DNA of 64,000 nucleotides, from NCBI GenBank assembly GCA_037045155.1, contig JBAOIG010000005.1, forward strand, positions 868,001 through 932,000, given 5' to 3'. The translations under genes were made by a program, and so were the position numbers. The notes under the pieces were generated by a model. The model saw only the letters and a list, made by a program, of their open reading frames with translations, had not been told where the DNA came from and made no database searches. Shown here one piece after another: positions 10,293 to 18,764 of the stretch. Every line of letters starts with the position of its first letter. The first letter of the stretch is position 1. The DNA comes from Thermomicrobiales bacterium. Its GTDB lineage: Bacteria > Chloroflexota > Chloroflexia > Thermomicrobiales > CFX8.

Positions 10293-10904
10293 TCAGGCGC
10301 TCGCGGGCCGGGCGGAGGGGGTGGGCTTGAGGTCGTCGATCGTTCGGTCGACGGTGCGTCGGCTGATGGAGAGTTGCTCGGCGATCTGTTGGCGGCTGTG
10401 GCCGCGGGCGAGCAGGCGCAGGACGTTGGACTCACGGTCGGACAGTGTCGGGGCTTGCGGCGCCGGGCCGGCCGGATCGCGCAGGAGCTGGTCGTACGCC
10501 TCGGCGACCTCGTTGGAGAGGACGACCGTCGTGCCGGCCAGCGCCACCTCCAGCGTCGGGCGCAGGTCGGCGGCGGAGAGGCGCGACCAGAGCAGGTAGG
10601 CGGAGACGCCGGCCCGCGCCAGGTCGGGCAGAGTCGCTGACTCGACCTCGTTGTCGACAATGATGAAGACGGCTGCGCGCAGGGTGCGACGGATGTGGCG
10701 GAGGAGCGGCGTGACTGGCTCGCCGTGGAAGTGGGCAGCGGTGATGACGGCGGAAGGCCGGAGCTCGCGAACGCGCGTCAGGATTGCCTCGGCATCTCCA
10801 GCCGCGTCCTCGACCCGGACACCCGGCAGGTCCGCGAGCTCGTGCCGGAGCGCGGTCCAGCCGACATCGTTCGTTGGGGTGAGAAGCACCGTCCGTGGAG
10901 TCAT
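10293..10904 (-). CDS. LuxR-type regulator with degenerate receiver domain, copy 1, C-terminal frameshift
   Basis: The start ATG (MTPRTVLLTPTND) is chosen because both copies share it and similarity stops upstream. The N-terminal 120 residues have a receiver-like fold pattern, but the acidic pair, the phospho-acceptor Asp and the conserved Lys are replaced (TPTND, AVITAAHF, YLLWSRL). The C-terminus is a LuxR/GerE helix-turn-helix (LSDRESNVLRLLARG, SISRRTVDRTI). Compared with copy 2, one base is missing at about 10310-10325. The product therefore ends in PTPSARPASA instead of the normal tail, which would end at 10258. DNA binding may be impaired. Confidence 0.85.
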   Translation of the reverse strand: MTPRTVLLTPTNDVGWTALRHELADLPGVRVEDAAGDAEAILTRVRELRPSAVITAAHFHGEPVTPLLRHIRRTLRAAVFIIVDNEVESATLPDLARAGVSAYLLWSRLSAADLRPTLEVALAGTTVVLSNEVAEAYDQLLRDPAGPAPQAPTLSDRESNVLRLLARGHSRQQIAEQLSISRRTVDRTIDDLKPTPSARPASA

Positions 10905-11025
10905 TCGCGACTGCCTTGTCCGCACTGATACCCTACCATAGCACATATGCAGGAGTTGAGCGCGGCAACGGGTCAGCGTCACGGCGGCGCGTGCCTTCGA
11001 TGGCGTGCGAGAGCGGCGATCTCGC

Positions 11026-11175
11026 TCAGCCGTTAGCCTGTTCTTCGCGTTCGTCCTTCCGTCGGAGGGGCCGAAGCGCGATCCAGATAACGACAACCAC
11101 GGACGCGCCGAGGACAACCACGAATAGCATCAGCACGAACAGAGCGGCGAGGAGCGACACGTCGATTGTGGGCAT
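11026..11175 (-). CDS. Small single-pass membrane protein
   Basis: This 49-residue product (MPTIDVSLLAALFVLMLF...) has one strong transmembrane helix of about 25 residues and a charged cytoplasmic tail (RPLRRKDEREEQANG), implying N-out/C-in topology. The frame stays open upstream to 11307, but that extension lacks coding character. No clear ribosome site is visible, so the start is uncertain. It sits between the crystallin-like secreted gene and LuxR copy 1. I do not recognise a family. Confidence 0.45.
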   Translation of the reverse strand: MPTIDVSLLAALFVLMLFVVVLGASVVVVIWIALRPLRRKDEREEQANG

Positions 11176-11307
11176 GTATCGCGTCCATCTCGTGAGATCA
11201 CGACACCTGAAGTTCGCGTTCGGCGATGCTCGTTGTGGCGTAGTGATCATCGATATTCGTCGTGAGCGCGTGAGGGATGGCGCCTGCCGAAGGCGCGCAT
11301 CGTCCAC

Positions 11308-11937
11308 CTAATGGACGATCATCGATGAAATCTTGTCGTTGGCAGTATTGCCGACGTAGGCACACTCTGGACTGCACAGATACGGCCCAGTTGTCAGGTT
11401 CGCGTCGAGATAGAATCGAAATCCACCGTCACATCCGTAGTTGCGCTGAGTGAATCCCGACGATGTGCGATCGTTCATGTAGTCGCCGACATAGTAGAAC
11501 AATGCGGCTTGCGAACTACACGGGAGCGACGCAGTGTAGTAAGCCGCTCGACCGCTCACATACTGGTTGTAGTCCGCGTGCTCATAGAGATGTGCGACGA
11601 TGTACGACGACGGCGCAAAACCTCCTTGCGGTTCGGCAACTGAAGACTCCGGCTCGTCAAGCGTTTTCACGAACTCCTGAGCCTCAGCTTCTGTTGCGAA
11701 GCAGTGTTCTTCGCCGATCGTGTACCGTCCGAGCGGCTTACCGATCTCATCCTCAATACGCTTGAGCTTGACTGCCTCCTCAGCCGTCGGCGTGTCTGTG
11801 ATTGGTACCCCGATGCTGACGCAGACTCCCGCGTCTGGCGCGGCGGTCGATGCCGTCGGTTGTATGACGCCAAAGACAAGAGCGAATAAAGCAAGACTCG
11901 CCACAGTGGCGAACGCGACGAAGATTCGGGCGCGCAT
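11308..11937 (-). CDS. Secreted beta/gamma-crystallin or I36-inhibitor-like protein
   Basis: The ATG at 11937 follows AAAGGAGAC at good spacing and begins a signal peptide (MRARIFVAFATVASLALFALVFG); earlier in-frame starts lack this. The product is 209 residues. Its C-terminal 100 residues contain LYEHADYNQYVSG, then YVGDYMNDRTSSGF, then NDKISSMIV, and four paired-looking cysteines. This Greek-key-like pattern resembles Streptomyces peptidase inhibitor family I36 and secreted beta/gamma crystallins. An inhibitor role would suit the neighbouring protease gene, but this is inference. An operator array lies 84-137 bases upstream. Confidence 0.65.
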   Translation of the reverse strand: MRARIFVAFATVASLALFALVFGVIQPTASTAAPDAGVCVSIGVPITDTPTAEEAVKLKRIEDEIGKPLGRYTIGEEHCFATEAEAQEFVKTLDEPESSVAEPQGGFAPSSYIVAHLYEHADYNQYVSGRAAYYTASLPCSSQAALFYYVGDYMNDRTSSGFTQRNYGCDGGFRFYLDANLTTGPYLCSPECAYVGNTANDKISSMIVH

Positions 11938-12020
11938 AGCATGTCTCCTTTCGGCGCGCTTCAGGCAGAACACCATCCCTAGCTCACCATCGCCCCGACG
12001 CATACGATCGGTCAAGGGAG

Positions 12021-12074
12021 AACTCGCCATTTCCGCGGCGAATGGTCGCCAAAACGGTGGCGAATCTCCGCCAA
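12021..12074 (-). promoter_or_regulatory. Five-half-site operator-like array upstream of the crystallin-like gene
   Basis: Minus-strand order is TTGGCG, TTCGCCA, TTGGCGA, TTCGCC, ATGGCGA, with centres spaced 10-12-10-12 bp, giving a 22-bp (two-turn) repeat. It lies between LuxR copy 2 and the secreted gene. A further close inverted pair TCGCCACAGTGGCGA (11898-11912) lies in the signal-peptide codons and may be chance. Confidence 0.75.
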
Positions 12075-12083
12075 CCCGGCTCG

Positions 12084-12731
12084 TCAGCGCACGAGGCCGA
12101 GGTTGACGGCCGTCACCATCAGGCGCTCGCGGGTCGGGGCGGCGAGGACGGCCTTGAGGTCGTCGATCGTCCGGTCGACGGTGCGTCGGCTGATGGAGAG
12201 TTGCTCGGCGATCTGTTGGCGGCTGTAGCCGCTGGCGAGCAGGCGCAAGACGTTGAACTCACGGTCGGACAGTGTCGGGGCTTGCGGCGACGGGCCGGTC
12301 GGCTCGCGCAGGAGCTGGTCGTACGCCTCGGCGACCTCGTTGGAGAGGACGACAGTCGTGCCGGCCAGCGCCACCTCCAGCGTCGGGCGCAGGTCGGTGG
12401 CGGAGAGGCGCGACCAGAGCAGGTAGGCGGAGACGCCGGCCCGCGCCAGGTCGGGCAGAGTCGCTGACTCGACCTCGTTGTCGATGATGATGAAGATGGC
12501 TGTCCGCAGGATGCGGCGGATGTGGCGGAGGAGCGACGTGACTGGCTCGCCGTGGAAGTGGGCAGCGGTGATGACGGCGGTCGGCCGGAACTTCCGCACC
12601 TGCGCCAGGATTGCCTCGGCATCTCCAGCCGCGTCCTCGACCCGGATTCCCGGCAGGCTCGCGAGCTCGTGCCGGAGCGCGGTCCAGCCGATGTCGTTTG
12701 TGGGAATGAGGAGCACCGTCCGTGGCGTCAT
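12084..12731 (-). CDS. LuxR-type regulator with degenerate receiver domain, copy 2 (intact)
   Basis: This 215-residue protein is the intact paralogue of the gene at 10293-10904, close to identical over most of its length. The N-terminal receiver-like domain lacks the acidic cluster (IPTND), the phospho-acceptor Asp (AVITAAHF) and the Lys (YLLWSRL), so phosphorylation is unlikely to control it. The C-terminal LuxR/GerE helix-turn-helix (LSDREFNVLRLLASG, SISRRTVDRTIDDLK) is complete, with the tail RERLMVTAVNLGLVR. The operator-like array directly downstream is the obvious candidate binding site. The nearest ribosome site is weak. Confidence 0.88.
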   Translation of the reverse strand: MTPRTVLLIPTNDIGWTALRHELASLPGIRVEDAAGDAEAILAQVRKFRPTAVITAAHFHGEPVTSLLRHIRRILRTAIFIIIDNEVESATLPDLARAGVSAYLLWSRLSATDLRPTLEVALAGTTVVLSNEVAEAYDQLLREPTGPSPQAPTLSDREFNVLRLLASGYSRQQIAEQLSISRRTVDRTIDDLKAVLAAPTRERLMVTAVNLGLVR

Positions 12732-12807
12732 GTGCGCCCGCCTTGCCTGTCGCGATGTCGCAACCATAGCATGCGGGCGCGAGTTGAATGTCGACGCGAG
12801 CAGCCGG

Positions 12808-13557
12808 TCAGGCAGGCGACGCGGCGTCTTGCTGGCCGTGGGCGTCCTTGAGGTAGGCCATGCAGCGCTCGAACGTGGCGGCGTCGATCAGGTCTGACGA
12901 GTGGTAGTAGTTGAGCATCGTCTTGAGCCGCAGGATCGGGAGGACGTTATAGCCCCGTTCGTGGAGCCGCTCGACGCCGCCCTGCTCGCGGTCGATCAGG
13001 ACGATGGCGTCGCGGACGGCCATCCCGGCGTCTTCCAGCCGCTCGGCGGTCGAGAGGATCGAGGTGCCGCCGGTCATCAGGTCGTCGATAATCAGCGCTG
13101 ACTGGCCGACGAGGATGCGTCCCTCGATCACCGGCTGGGCATCACCCACATTGCCGTTGCGGGATGGACGCAGATAGATCAGCGGGGTGTCGCTCTCCAG
13201 CGCGTAGGCGGTGGCAATGTGGAGCCCGCCCATCGGCACGCCGGCGATCGCAGCGAACGAGTGAATCCGCGAGCGGCGGCGGGCGTGGTCGGCCTGGATC
13301 TCGGAGTGGATCAGCCGGGCGACGCGGCGTAGCATCGACGGCTCGCTGATCAGCACGCGCGGGTTGATGTAGATCGGTGATGTTCCTGCCGTCGGGCCGA
13401 GATCGAATGAGCCGAACTGCACGCCGCCCAGGTCGAATAGCGCCTGTGCGAGATCGAGATTGGAGTCAACATCCAGCAGCACTGCGCTGCTCCCTTCCGC
13501 GCTCGTTGCCCCGGCGCCCACTTCCCCGGGCAATCCCCGCGCGTCGGGACGTGTCAT
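12808..13557 (-). CDS. pyrE: Orotate phosphoribosyltransferase
   Basis: Converts orotate and PRPP to orotidine 5'-monophosphate in de novo pyrimidine synthesis, in the cytoplasm. The PRPP-binding motif appears as ALIIDDLMTGGTS in the centre of the 249-residue protein, with VPMGGLHIATA and LIYLRPSRNG as substrate-site motifs upstream. It is longer than E. coli PyrE (213 residues) because of N- and C-terminal extensions (end KDAHGQQDAASPA). An alternative start lies 18 bases upstream; neither has a clear ribosome site. No other pyrimidine gene adjoins; folC is divergent. Confidence 0.9.
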   Translation of the reverse strand: MTRPDARGLPGEVGAGATSAEGSSAVLLDVDSNLDLAQALFDLGGVQFGSFDLGPTAGTSPIYINPRVLISEPSMLRRVARLIHSEIQADHARRRSRIHSFAAIAGVPMGGLHIATAYALESDTPLIYLRPSRNGNVGDAQPVIEGRILVGQSALIIDDLMTGGTSILSTAERLEDAGMAVRDAIVLIDREQGGVERLHERGYNVLPILRLKTMLNYYHSSDLIDAATFERCMAYLKDAHGQQDAASPA

Positions 13558-13780
13558 AACGCCAGACGATACCACGCGGGAGACGGAAGGCGCTATGAGA
13601 TCATCGCGAGGACGTATTAGACTAGTCGGCAGTCGGTCGGATCATTCCGATGCGGACTGCTGGAGCCGTTGAGGCTTGGACGAATCTCTCGTGCGTGCCG
13701 GATGAAGTTGAGCACGGAGCGACCAGTGCCAGCCACGGATACCCCGTCACGCGGCTGTCGCTCTTCGAAGAATGTGACGC

Positions 13781-15133
13781 ATGAACTACCGCGAGGCGAT
13801 TCGCTGGATCATCGAGCGGGCCGGCTACGAGAAGGGGTTTGTCGCCAATCCCTTTGCCGGCGACGACATCGCCGCACTGGGCCTGCGACGCACTGCGGCG
13901 CTCCTGCGCGGCCTCGGCTCGCCGGAGATGACGTATCAGATCGTCCATGTCGCTGGGACGAAGGGCAAGGGCTCGGTCAGCGCGACGGTTGAAGCGCTGG
14001 TCCGCGCTGCCGGCCGGAAGACCGGACTGTACGCGACGCCACACCTGCACACCTTTCGTGAGCGAATCCAGGTCGGCGGCGTGCCGGTCTCGGAGAAGGA
14101 GTTTGCGGCGCTGGCCGACGCGCTCGTGTCGATCGACGCGGACGTCCAGGCAGACCAGCCCGAGATAGGCCAACCAACCGCCTTCGAGGTCGCGACGGCA
14201 ATGGCATTGCTTGCTTTCCAGCGGGCAGGAGTCGACGTCGGAGTGCTGGAGGTTGGCATGGGCGGGCGTCTTGACGCGACCAACGTCGTGACGCCGGCGG
14301 TCAGCGTCATCACCAGCATATCCTTCGACCATACCGCGATCCTCGGCAACACGCTGGAGGCGATCGCCAGCGAGAAGGGCGGGATCATCAAGCATGGCGT
14401 GCCGATCGTCGTCGGTCCCCAACAACCGGAGGCCTTGTCGACGCTGGAGCGGATCGCGGCCGAACGTGGCGCGCCATTGCTGCGCTGGGAGCGCGACTGG
14501 CAGGCAGCCGGGTCGTCCGATTCCGCGCGGCTTGCTGGCCCGTGGGGTGACTGGCGCGGTGTCGGGTTGGCGCTGTCCGGCCCGCACCAGGTCGAGAACG
14601 CTGGCGCCGCGCTGATGGGTGTCTGGCAACTCGATCCGGGGTTGCTGGCCGACGAGCAGCGTGCCCGCGAGGCGTTGGCGAGCGTCCGCTGGCCCGGTCG
14701 CTTCGAGCGCGTCGCCGAGCAGCCGGATATGTACGTCGACGGCGCGCACAACGCCGATTCGATTGAGAGGCTGGTCGAGACAGTGCAGTGGCGCAGCTCG
14801 CGCCCCCCGATCGTGATCCTCGGCGTCAGCCGGGATAAGGATCTCGGCGGCATGCTCGCGGCGCTGGCGACGCTCTCGCCGCACCTGATCGCGACCGCCT
14901 CGCACAATCCGCGCGCCGCCGATCCGACCCGGATCGTCGAGCTAGCTATCGCGCGGGGAATGGCTGCCGAACGCGCCGGCGATATCGAGTCCGCGCTCGA
15001 CACGGCGCGCAGAATCGCCACTCCCGACGACCTGATCCTCGTCACCGGCTCACTCTACGTCGTGGCTGAGGCGCGGGAGGCGCTCGGCCTGGCCGAGACT
15101 CCCGTATTCGAGCGCGCGCTGCTCTACAGCTGA
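13781..15133 (+). CDS. folC: Folylpolyglutamate synthase / dihydrofolate synthase
   Basis: Adds glutamate to dihydropteroate and to folates, using ATP. The 450-residue length fits the Mur-ligase-like FolC family. The P-loop HVAGTKGKGSVS is at about residue 50, the family motif FDHTAILGNTLEAIA in the middle, and a C-terminal domain runs from about residue 300 (DGAHNADSI, then ILGVSRDKD). The start ATG has GAAG about 10 bases upstream. It stands alone, divergent from pyrE, with the purine permease gene 197 bases downstream. Confidence 0.94.
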   Translation: MNYREAIRWIIERAGYEKGFVANPFAGDDIAALGLRRTAALLRGLGSPEMTYQIVHVAGTKGKGSVSATVEALVRAAGRKTGLYATPHLHTFRERIQVGGVPVSEKEFAALADALVSIDADVQADQPEIGQPTAFEVATAMALLAFQRAGVDVGVLEVGMGGRLDATNVVTPAVSVITSISFDHTAILGNTLEAIASEKGGIIKHGVPIVVGPQQPEALSTLERIAAERGAPLLRWERDWQAAGSSDSARLAGPWGDWRGVGLALSGPHQVENAGAALMGVWQLDPGLLADEQRAREALASVRWPGRFERVAEQPDMYVDGAHNADSIERLVETVQWRSSRPPIVILGVSRDKDLGGMLAALATLSPHLIATASHNPRAADPTRIVELAIARGMAAERAGDIESALDTARRIATPDDLILVTGSLYVVAEAREALGLAETPVFERALLYS

Positions 15134-15330
15134 TCGCCGATCGCCCGTTGACGAATGCCCCCGGGGGCCATACGATACGAGCACGATGCGTACGTACAGT
15201 GGCGGGATGACGGCGGGGGGGTCGTCGACAACACGCCCGACGGCGCGTCTCGATCGGCCGGCGGGCAGCTCATGTCCGCCGGCTCCCGGGGTAGGACGGC
15301 GCCAGTGCGCCGGGCGGAGGGGTGTGGAGT

Positions 15331-16785
15331 GTGAGTAGTCGCGCGAACAACGCCGGGGCCGCGCCTGAGAGTGGTCTGGAGGCGACGCTCGATCGCTTCT
15401 TCCGCTTTCGGTCGATGGGCTCGAATATTCGAACCGAGCTCTTTGCTGGCCTGACGACCTTCATCGTCATGTCCTACATCATCTTCGTCAATCCCCAGAT
15501 CCTTCATCTCCCGGACGGCAGCGGCCTGCCGATAGCGGCGACAATGACGTCCACCTGCCTCGTGGCCGGGGTGATGACGATCATCATGGGGCTCTACTCG
15601 AATCGAGCCTTCGCCCTCGCTCCCGGTCTGGGGCTGAACGCAATCGTCGCTTTCACCCTCGTCCTTGGCGAGGGGCTGACCTTCCCGCAGGCGATGGGCG
15701 TCATCGTTGCCGAAGGCATCCTCATTACAGTCCTCGTTCTCGTCGGCCTCCGGCGCTACGTGATGGATCTGGTGCCGCTGGAGCTGAAGAAGGCGATCTC
15801 GGTCGGCATCGGCCTGTTCATCCTCTTCATCGGCCTGGTCAATGGCGGGATCGTCAAAACCGGCGCCGGGACGCCGCTGGAGCTCGGCAACTTGCGTGGC
15901 CTGCCGGTGCTGATGACGGCGATCGGGCTGGTCATCACCATCGCCCTGCTAGCTCGTGGCCACCGCGCCGCAATCCTGATCGGCATTGTGGCGACGACGG
16001 TCATCGCTATCATCCTGGAGAAGATGCTCAACACTGGCCAGTTCGGACCGGGGCAGGCGCAGGTACCGACGCAGTGGATCGACACGCCTGACTTCAGCCT
16101 TGTCGGGCAGTTCTCGTTCCGCTTCTTCTCGCACATGGGTATCGGCGTCGCGATCCTGACGATCCTGGCGATCATGATGGCCGACTTCTTCGACACGATG
16201 GGGACGATGGTCGGAGTTGGTAGCCAGGCCGGCTATCTCAATGAGAATGGCGAGCTGCCCGACGCCCAGAAGCCGCTGCTGGTCGATTCAGTCGCAGCGA
16301 TGGCCGGCGGTATGGTGTCGTCTTCCTCGGCGACGACGTATATCGAGTCGGCGGCAGGCGTTGGCAACGGCGGACGCAGCGGCCTGGTTTCGGTTGTCGT
16401 CGGTGTCCTCTTCCTGCTGGCGATGCCGTTTGCTCCGCTGGTTGGTGTCGTTCCGACCCAGGCGACGGCGCCGGCGCTGATCGTCGTCGGCTGGATGATG
16501 ACCAGCGTGCTCTCCGAGCGCGAGGAGGTCACCTCTGATGGCCGGATCGTTCGCTCCCGCGGGATCGACTTCGGCGACATCGAGGTTGGCTTGCCGGTGC
16601 TGGCGGCGATGGTCATGATGCCGCTGACCTATAACATCACCAATGGCATCGGCGCTGGATTCGTCGTCTGGACGCTGGTGAAGATGTTCCGTGGCAAGGC
16701 TCGCGAGATCCACCCGATGATGTACATCATCAGCCTGGCCTTCCTTATCTACTTCCTGCGCTCGTTCCTCGGCGTCCACGCCTGA
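15331..16785 (+). CDS. NCS2 family adenine/guanine/hypoxanthine permease (AzgA-like)
   Basis: An inner-membrane purine:proton symporter by family. The 484-residue protein has about 12-13 hydrophobic helices. NIRTELFAGLTTFIVMSYIIFVNP near the N-terminus and GLNAIVAFT are AzgA-family motifs, and FFDTMGTMVGVG and SSATTYIESAAGVG mark the substrate-binding helices. GTG at 15331 is preferred because CGGAGGGG lies 9 bases before it; an in-frame GTG at 15322 overlaps that site. An 8-bp stem GCCGGCGG/CCGCCGGC (15257-15283) lies in the leader, but no purine riboswitch motif is visible. Confidence 0.92.
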   Translation: MSSRANNAGAAPESGLEATLDRFFRFRSMGSNIRTELFAGLTTFIVMSYIIFVNPQILHLPDGSGLPIAATMTSTCLVAGVMTIIMGLYSNRAFALAPGLGLNAIVAFTLVLGEGLTFPQAMGVIVAEGILITVLVLVGLRRYVMDLVPLELKKAISVGIGLFILFIGLVNGGIVKTGAGTPLELGNLRGLPVLMTAIGLVITIALLARGHRAAILIGIVATTVIAIILEKMLNTGQFGPGQAQVPTQWIDTPDFSLVGQFSFRFFSHMGIGVAILTILAIMMADFFDTMGTMVGVGSQAGYLNENGELPDAQKPLLVDSVAAMAGGMVSSSSATTYIESAAGVGNGGRSGLVSVVVGVLFLLAMPFAPLVGVVPTQATAPALIVVGWMMTSVLSEREEVTSDGRIVRSRGIDFGDIEVGLPVLAAMVMMPLTYNITNGIGAGFVVWTLVKMFRGKAREIHPMMYIISLAFLIYFLRSFLGVHA

Positions 16786-16815
16786 GAACGAGACGACAGC
16801 ACAGACGAGATTCGA

Positions 16816-16849
16816 CCGGGGCCGGCGAGGGTCATCTCGCCGGCCCCGG
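16816..16849. terminator. Bidirectional hairpin between convergent genes
   Basis: A perfect 14-bp stem (CCGGGGCCGGCGAG with its complement, loop GGTCAT) lies 31 bases after the permease stop and before the stop of the convergent carboxypeptidase. No long U run follows. It shares its arm sequence with 1314-1343. Confidence 0.75.
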
Positions 16850-16901
16850 CCGTCATCGACCAGATAGTTGCGCTCGAGCTGGGCTATCGATTCGGGCGGC
16901 C

Positions 16902-17855
16902 CTACGGCCCACCCTGACGCGGGCCAGGCTGCTGGTTGAGCTGGGTGCCGACCAGCCTGGGGATGGCGATCTTCGGGATGCCGCGGATGGCCTCGACCTG
17001 AAGCCCCCATTCGAGCAGATCGCTGACATCCGTGTACCAGTTGTCGCCATCATCACCGACGACGACGGCAATGACGAAGCGACCGTCGCGAGTTGCCGCG
17101 CCGGTCAGGCAGTAGCCGGCGTTATCGGTAAAGCCGGTCTTTCCGCCGATGACATCGTCGCGCATCTGATAGAGCTGGTTGTGGTTCCAGATTTCGTAGC
17201 CATCGATATTGATGGCCGGCGTCTGCATGATCTCGCGCAGCACGGGGAAATTCAGCGCCGCCCGCAGGATAATCGCCAGATCGAACGCGGTTGAGTAGTG
17301 ACCGTGCTCGTCCAGCCCGTGCGGGTTCATGTAGTGCGTATCGCGGAGCTGGTACTCCCGTGCTGTCTGGTTCATCAGATCGACGAACTTCTGGACAGCC
17401 TGTTCGGGATCGGTCGCTCCGCTCTGCCCACCAACGGATCGGGCGATCGCGTGGGCGGCGTCGTTGCCAGAAGGCAACAGCAGGCCGTAGAGCAGGCCAC
17501 GCAGCGTGACCGTCGTCCCGGCGGTCAACCCCATCGAGGCCTCGCCGACAATATCGGACTCGTCGATCAGCACTGGCGTGTCGAGCCGGCCGTAGCGGAC
17601 GGCGACGATCGCAGTCATCATCTTCGTCGTCGATGCCATCGCGACGCGGACGTTGGCGTTCTTGTCGTAGAGGATTTCGTTGTAGTCGGACAGGACGATG
17701 GCGCCGTGGGAGAAGGAGCCCGGAGAGGGCGGCTCTTCGACGGCGGCAGCCGGCCGCGGCGCGTTCGTCAGCGCAAGCGAGATTGCTGAGATCAGGGAGA
17801 CGAACAACAGCAGTCGAGTCATCCAGCCGTGTCGTCGGGTGTTGTAGTTGAACAC
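16902..17855 (-). CDS. D-alanyl-D-alanine carboxypeptidase, peptidase family S11
   Basis: Trims the terminal D-Ala from peptidoglycan pentapeptides outside the membrane. All three penicillin-binding motifs are present: STTK (Ser75), SGN (129-131) and KTG (239-241). The GTG at 17855 is chosen because CTCCGCC (GGCGGAG on the minus strand) precedes it and it opens a good signal peptide (charged, then LLLFVSLISAISLAL, then AAAVEE). The frame stays open to 18242, but that stretch does not look coding. The 317-residue form lacks the long C-terminal domain of DacA, so it may be DacF-like or a soluble enzyme. Confidence 0.93.
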   Translation of the reverse strand: MFNYNTRRHGWMTRLLLFVSLISAISLALTNAPRPAAAVEEPPSPGSFSHGAIVLSDYNEILYDKNANVRVAMASTTKMMTAIVAVRYGRLDTPVLIDESDIVGEASMGLTAGTTVTLRGLLYGLLLPSGNDAAHAIARSVGGQSGATDPEQAVQKFVDLMNQTAREYQLRDTHYMNPHGLDEHGHYSTAFDLAIILRAALNFPVLREIMQTPAINIDGYEIWNHNQLYQMRDDVIGGKTGFTDNAGYCLTGAATRDGRFVIAVVVGDDGDNWYTDVSDLLEWGLQVEAIRGIPKIAIPRLVGTQLNQQPGPRQGGP

Positions 17856-18188
17856 GGTGCAGACTCCGCCAGCCATCAAGTGGGTCATCGTCACCCCGGG
17901 TGACATCAGGGAGTGTACGAACCCGAACACCGACCAGACAAGGCTTACGAGGCGTCGCGCGCGGTCGCGCCATGCATCGCCTGCCTGTTGGTCCTCCACC
18001 GCGGCGCCAGGGGAGAAATCCTCGCGCTCGTAGAATACCCGCCCCGGCGGCGTTATTGGCTCAGACGTTCTGTATCTCTCCACCCGCGCCGCTCGAATTC
18101 CGATTGATCTTCGCTGATCTCTTATCCGTCCATTCCTCACTATGCTATTGTCGCGGGCGATCGCCGCGCCACGAGATGGAGGCCCAGG
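17856..18188. other. Divergent intergenic region
   Basis: A 333-base gap between the carboxypeptidase gene and the methyltransferase gene. It must hold both promoters. I see no repeat, RNA motif or convincing small gene in it. Confidence 0.5.
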
Positions 18189-18764
18189 ATGCAGGACGAC
18201 ATCATCGACCGTCTGCTCGACGATCTCATTGTCGAGGGGCAACGATCCGGCAGGATGTGGAATGTCGGGCGAGAGGGAGGAGCGCTGCTAGCCTGGCTGG
18301 CTGGCCTGCTCGGGGCTCGTCGGGCGCTGGAGATTGGCACATCCAACGGCTACTCAGCGATCTGGATCGCCCGCGCGCTGGTTGCCACTGGCGGCACGTT
18401 GGTGACGCTCGAACGTGACGCAGCAAAGATCGCGTTGGCTCGCGCCAATCTGGCTCGGGCCGGCCTTGCCGATCGCGTCGTCATTGTCGAAGGGCCGGCG
18501 CTCGCTTCACTGGCCACTCTCGGCCCCGGCTTTGACCTCGTCTTCATCGATGCCGACAAGGGGAAGTACGTCGACTATCTTCGCGCCTGCCTGCCGCTGG
18601 TTACGACCGGCGCGGTCATCGTCGCCGACAACATGACCAGCCATCCAGCAGAGACCGCCGCGTATCGCGCCGCCGTCGCGTCGGATGCGCGTCTCCAGAG
18701 CGTGACGGCTCCGGTTGGTGGCGGGTTGCTCCTCAGTCGCGTCATTGGGCCGCCGACAGGCTGA
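18189..18764 (+). CDS. O-methyltransferase, SAM-dependent (CCoAMT-like family)
   Basis: A 191-residue class I methyltransferase. The SAM-binding loop LEIGTSNGYSAIW is at about residues 46-58, the acidic residue after strand 2 appears as VTLERD, and FIDADKGKYVDYL is the metal-binding motif of the family 3 O-methyltransferases that act on catechol-like substrates. GGAGG precedes the ATG by 6 bases. The substrate is unknown and the neighbours do not suggest one. Confidence 0.9.
   Translation: MQDDIIDRLLDDLIVEGQRSGRMWNVGREGGALLAWLAGLLGARRALEIGTSNGYSAIWIARALVATGGTLVTLERDAAKIALARANLARAGLADRVVIVEGPALASLATLGPGFDLVFIDADKGKYVDYLRACLPLVTTGAVIVADNMTSHPAETAAYRAAVASDARLQSVTAPVGGGLLLSRVIGPPTG

Noticed and set aside
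11898..11912. A sixth operator site TCGCCACAGTGGCGA in the crystallin-like gene
   Set aside because: The half-site spacing (9 bp) differs from the arrays, and it lies in signal-peptide codons that could produce it by chance.
13622..14905. Long minus-strand open frame opposite folC, and similar long frames opposite the solute-binding proteins and copA
   Set aside because: They have no recognisable motifs and exactly follow the codon pattern of the genes on the other strand, as expected at high GC.
15134..15330. Purine riboswitch upstream of the NCS2 permease
   Set aside because: A GC-rich hairpin is present, but the conserved loop sequences of purine riboswitches are missing.
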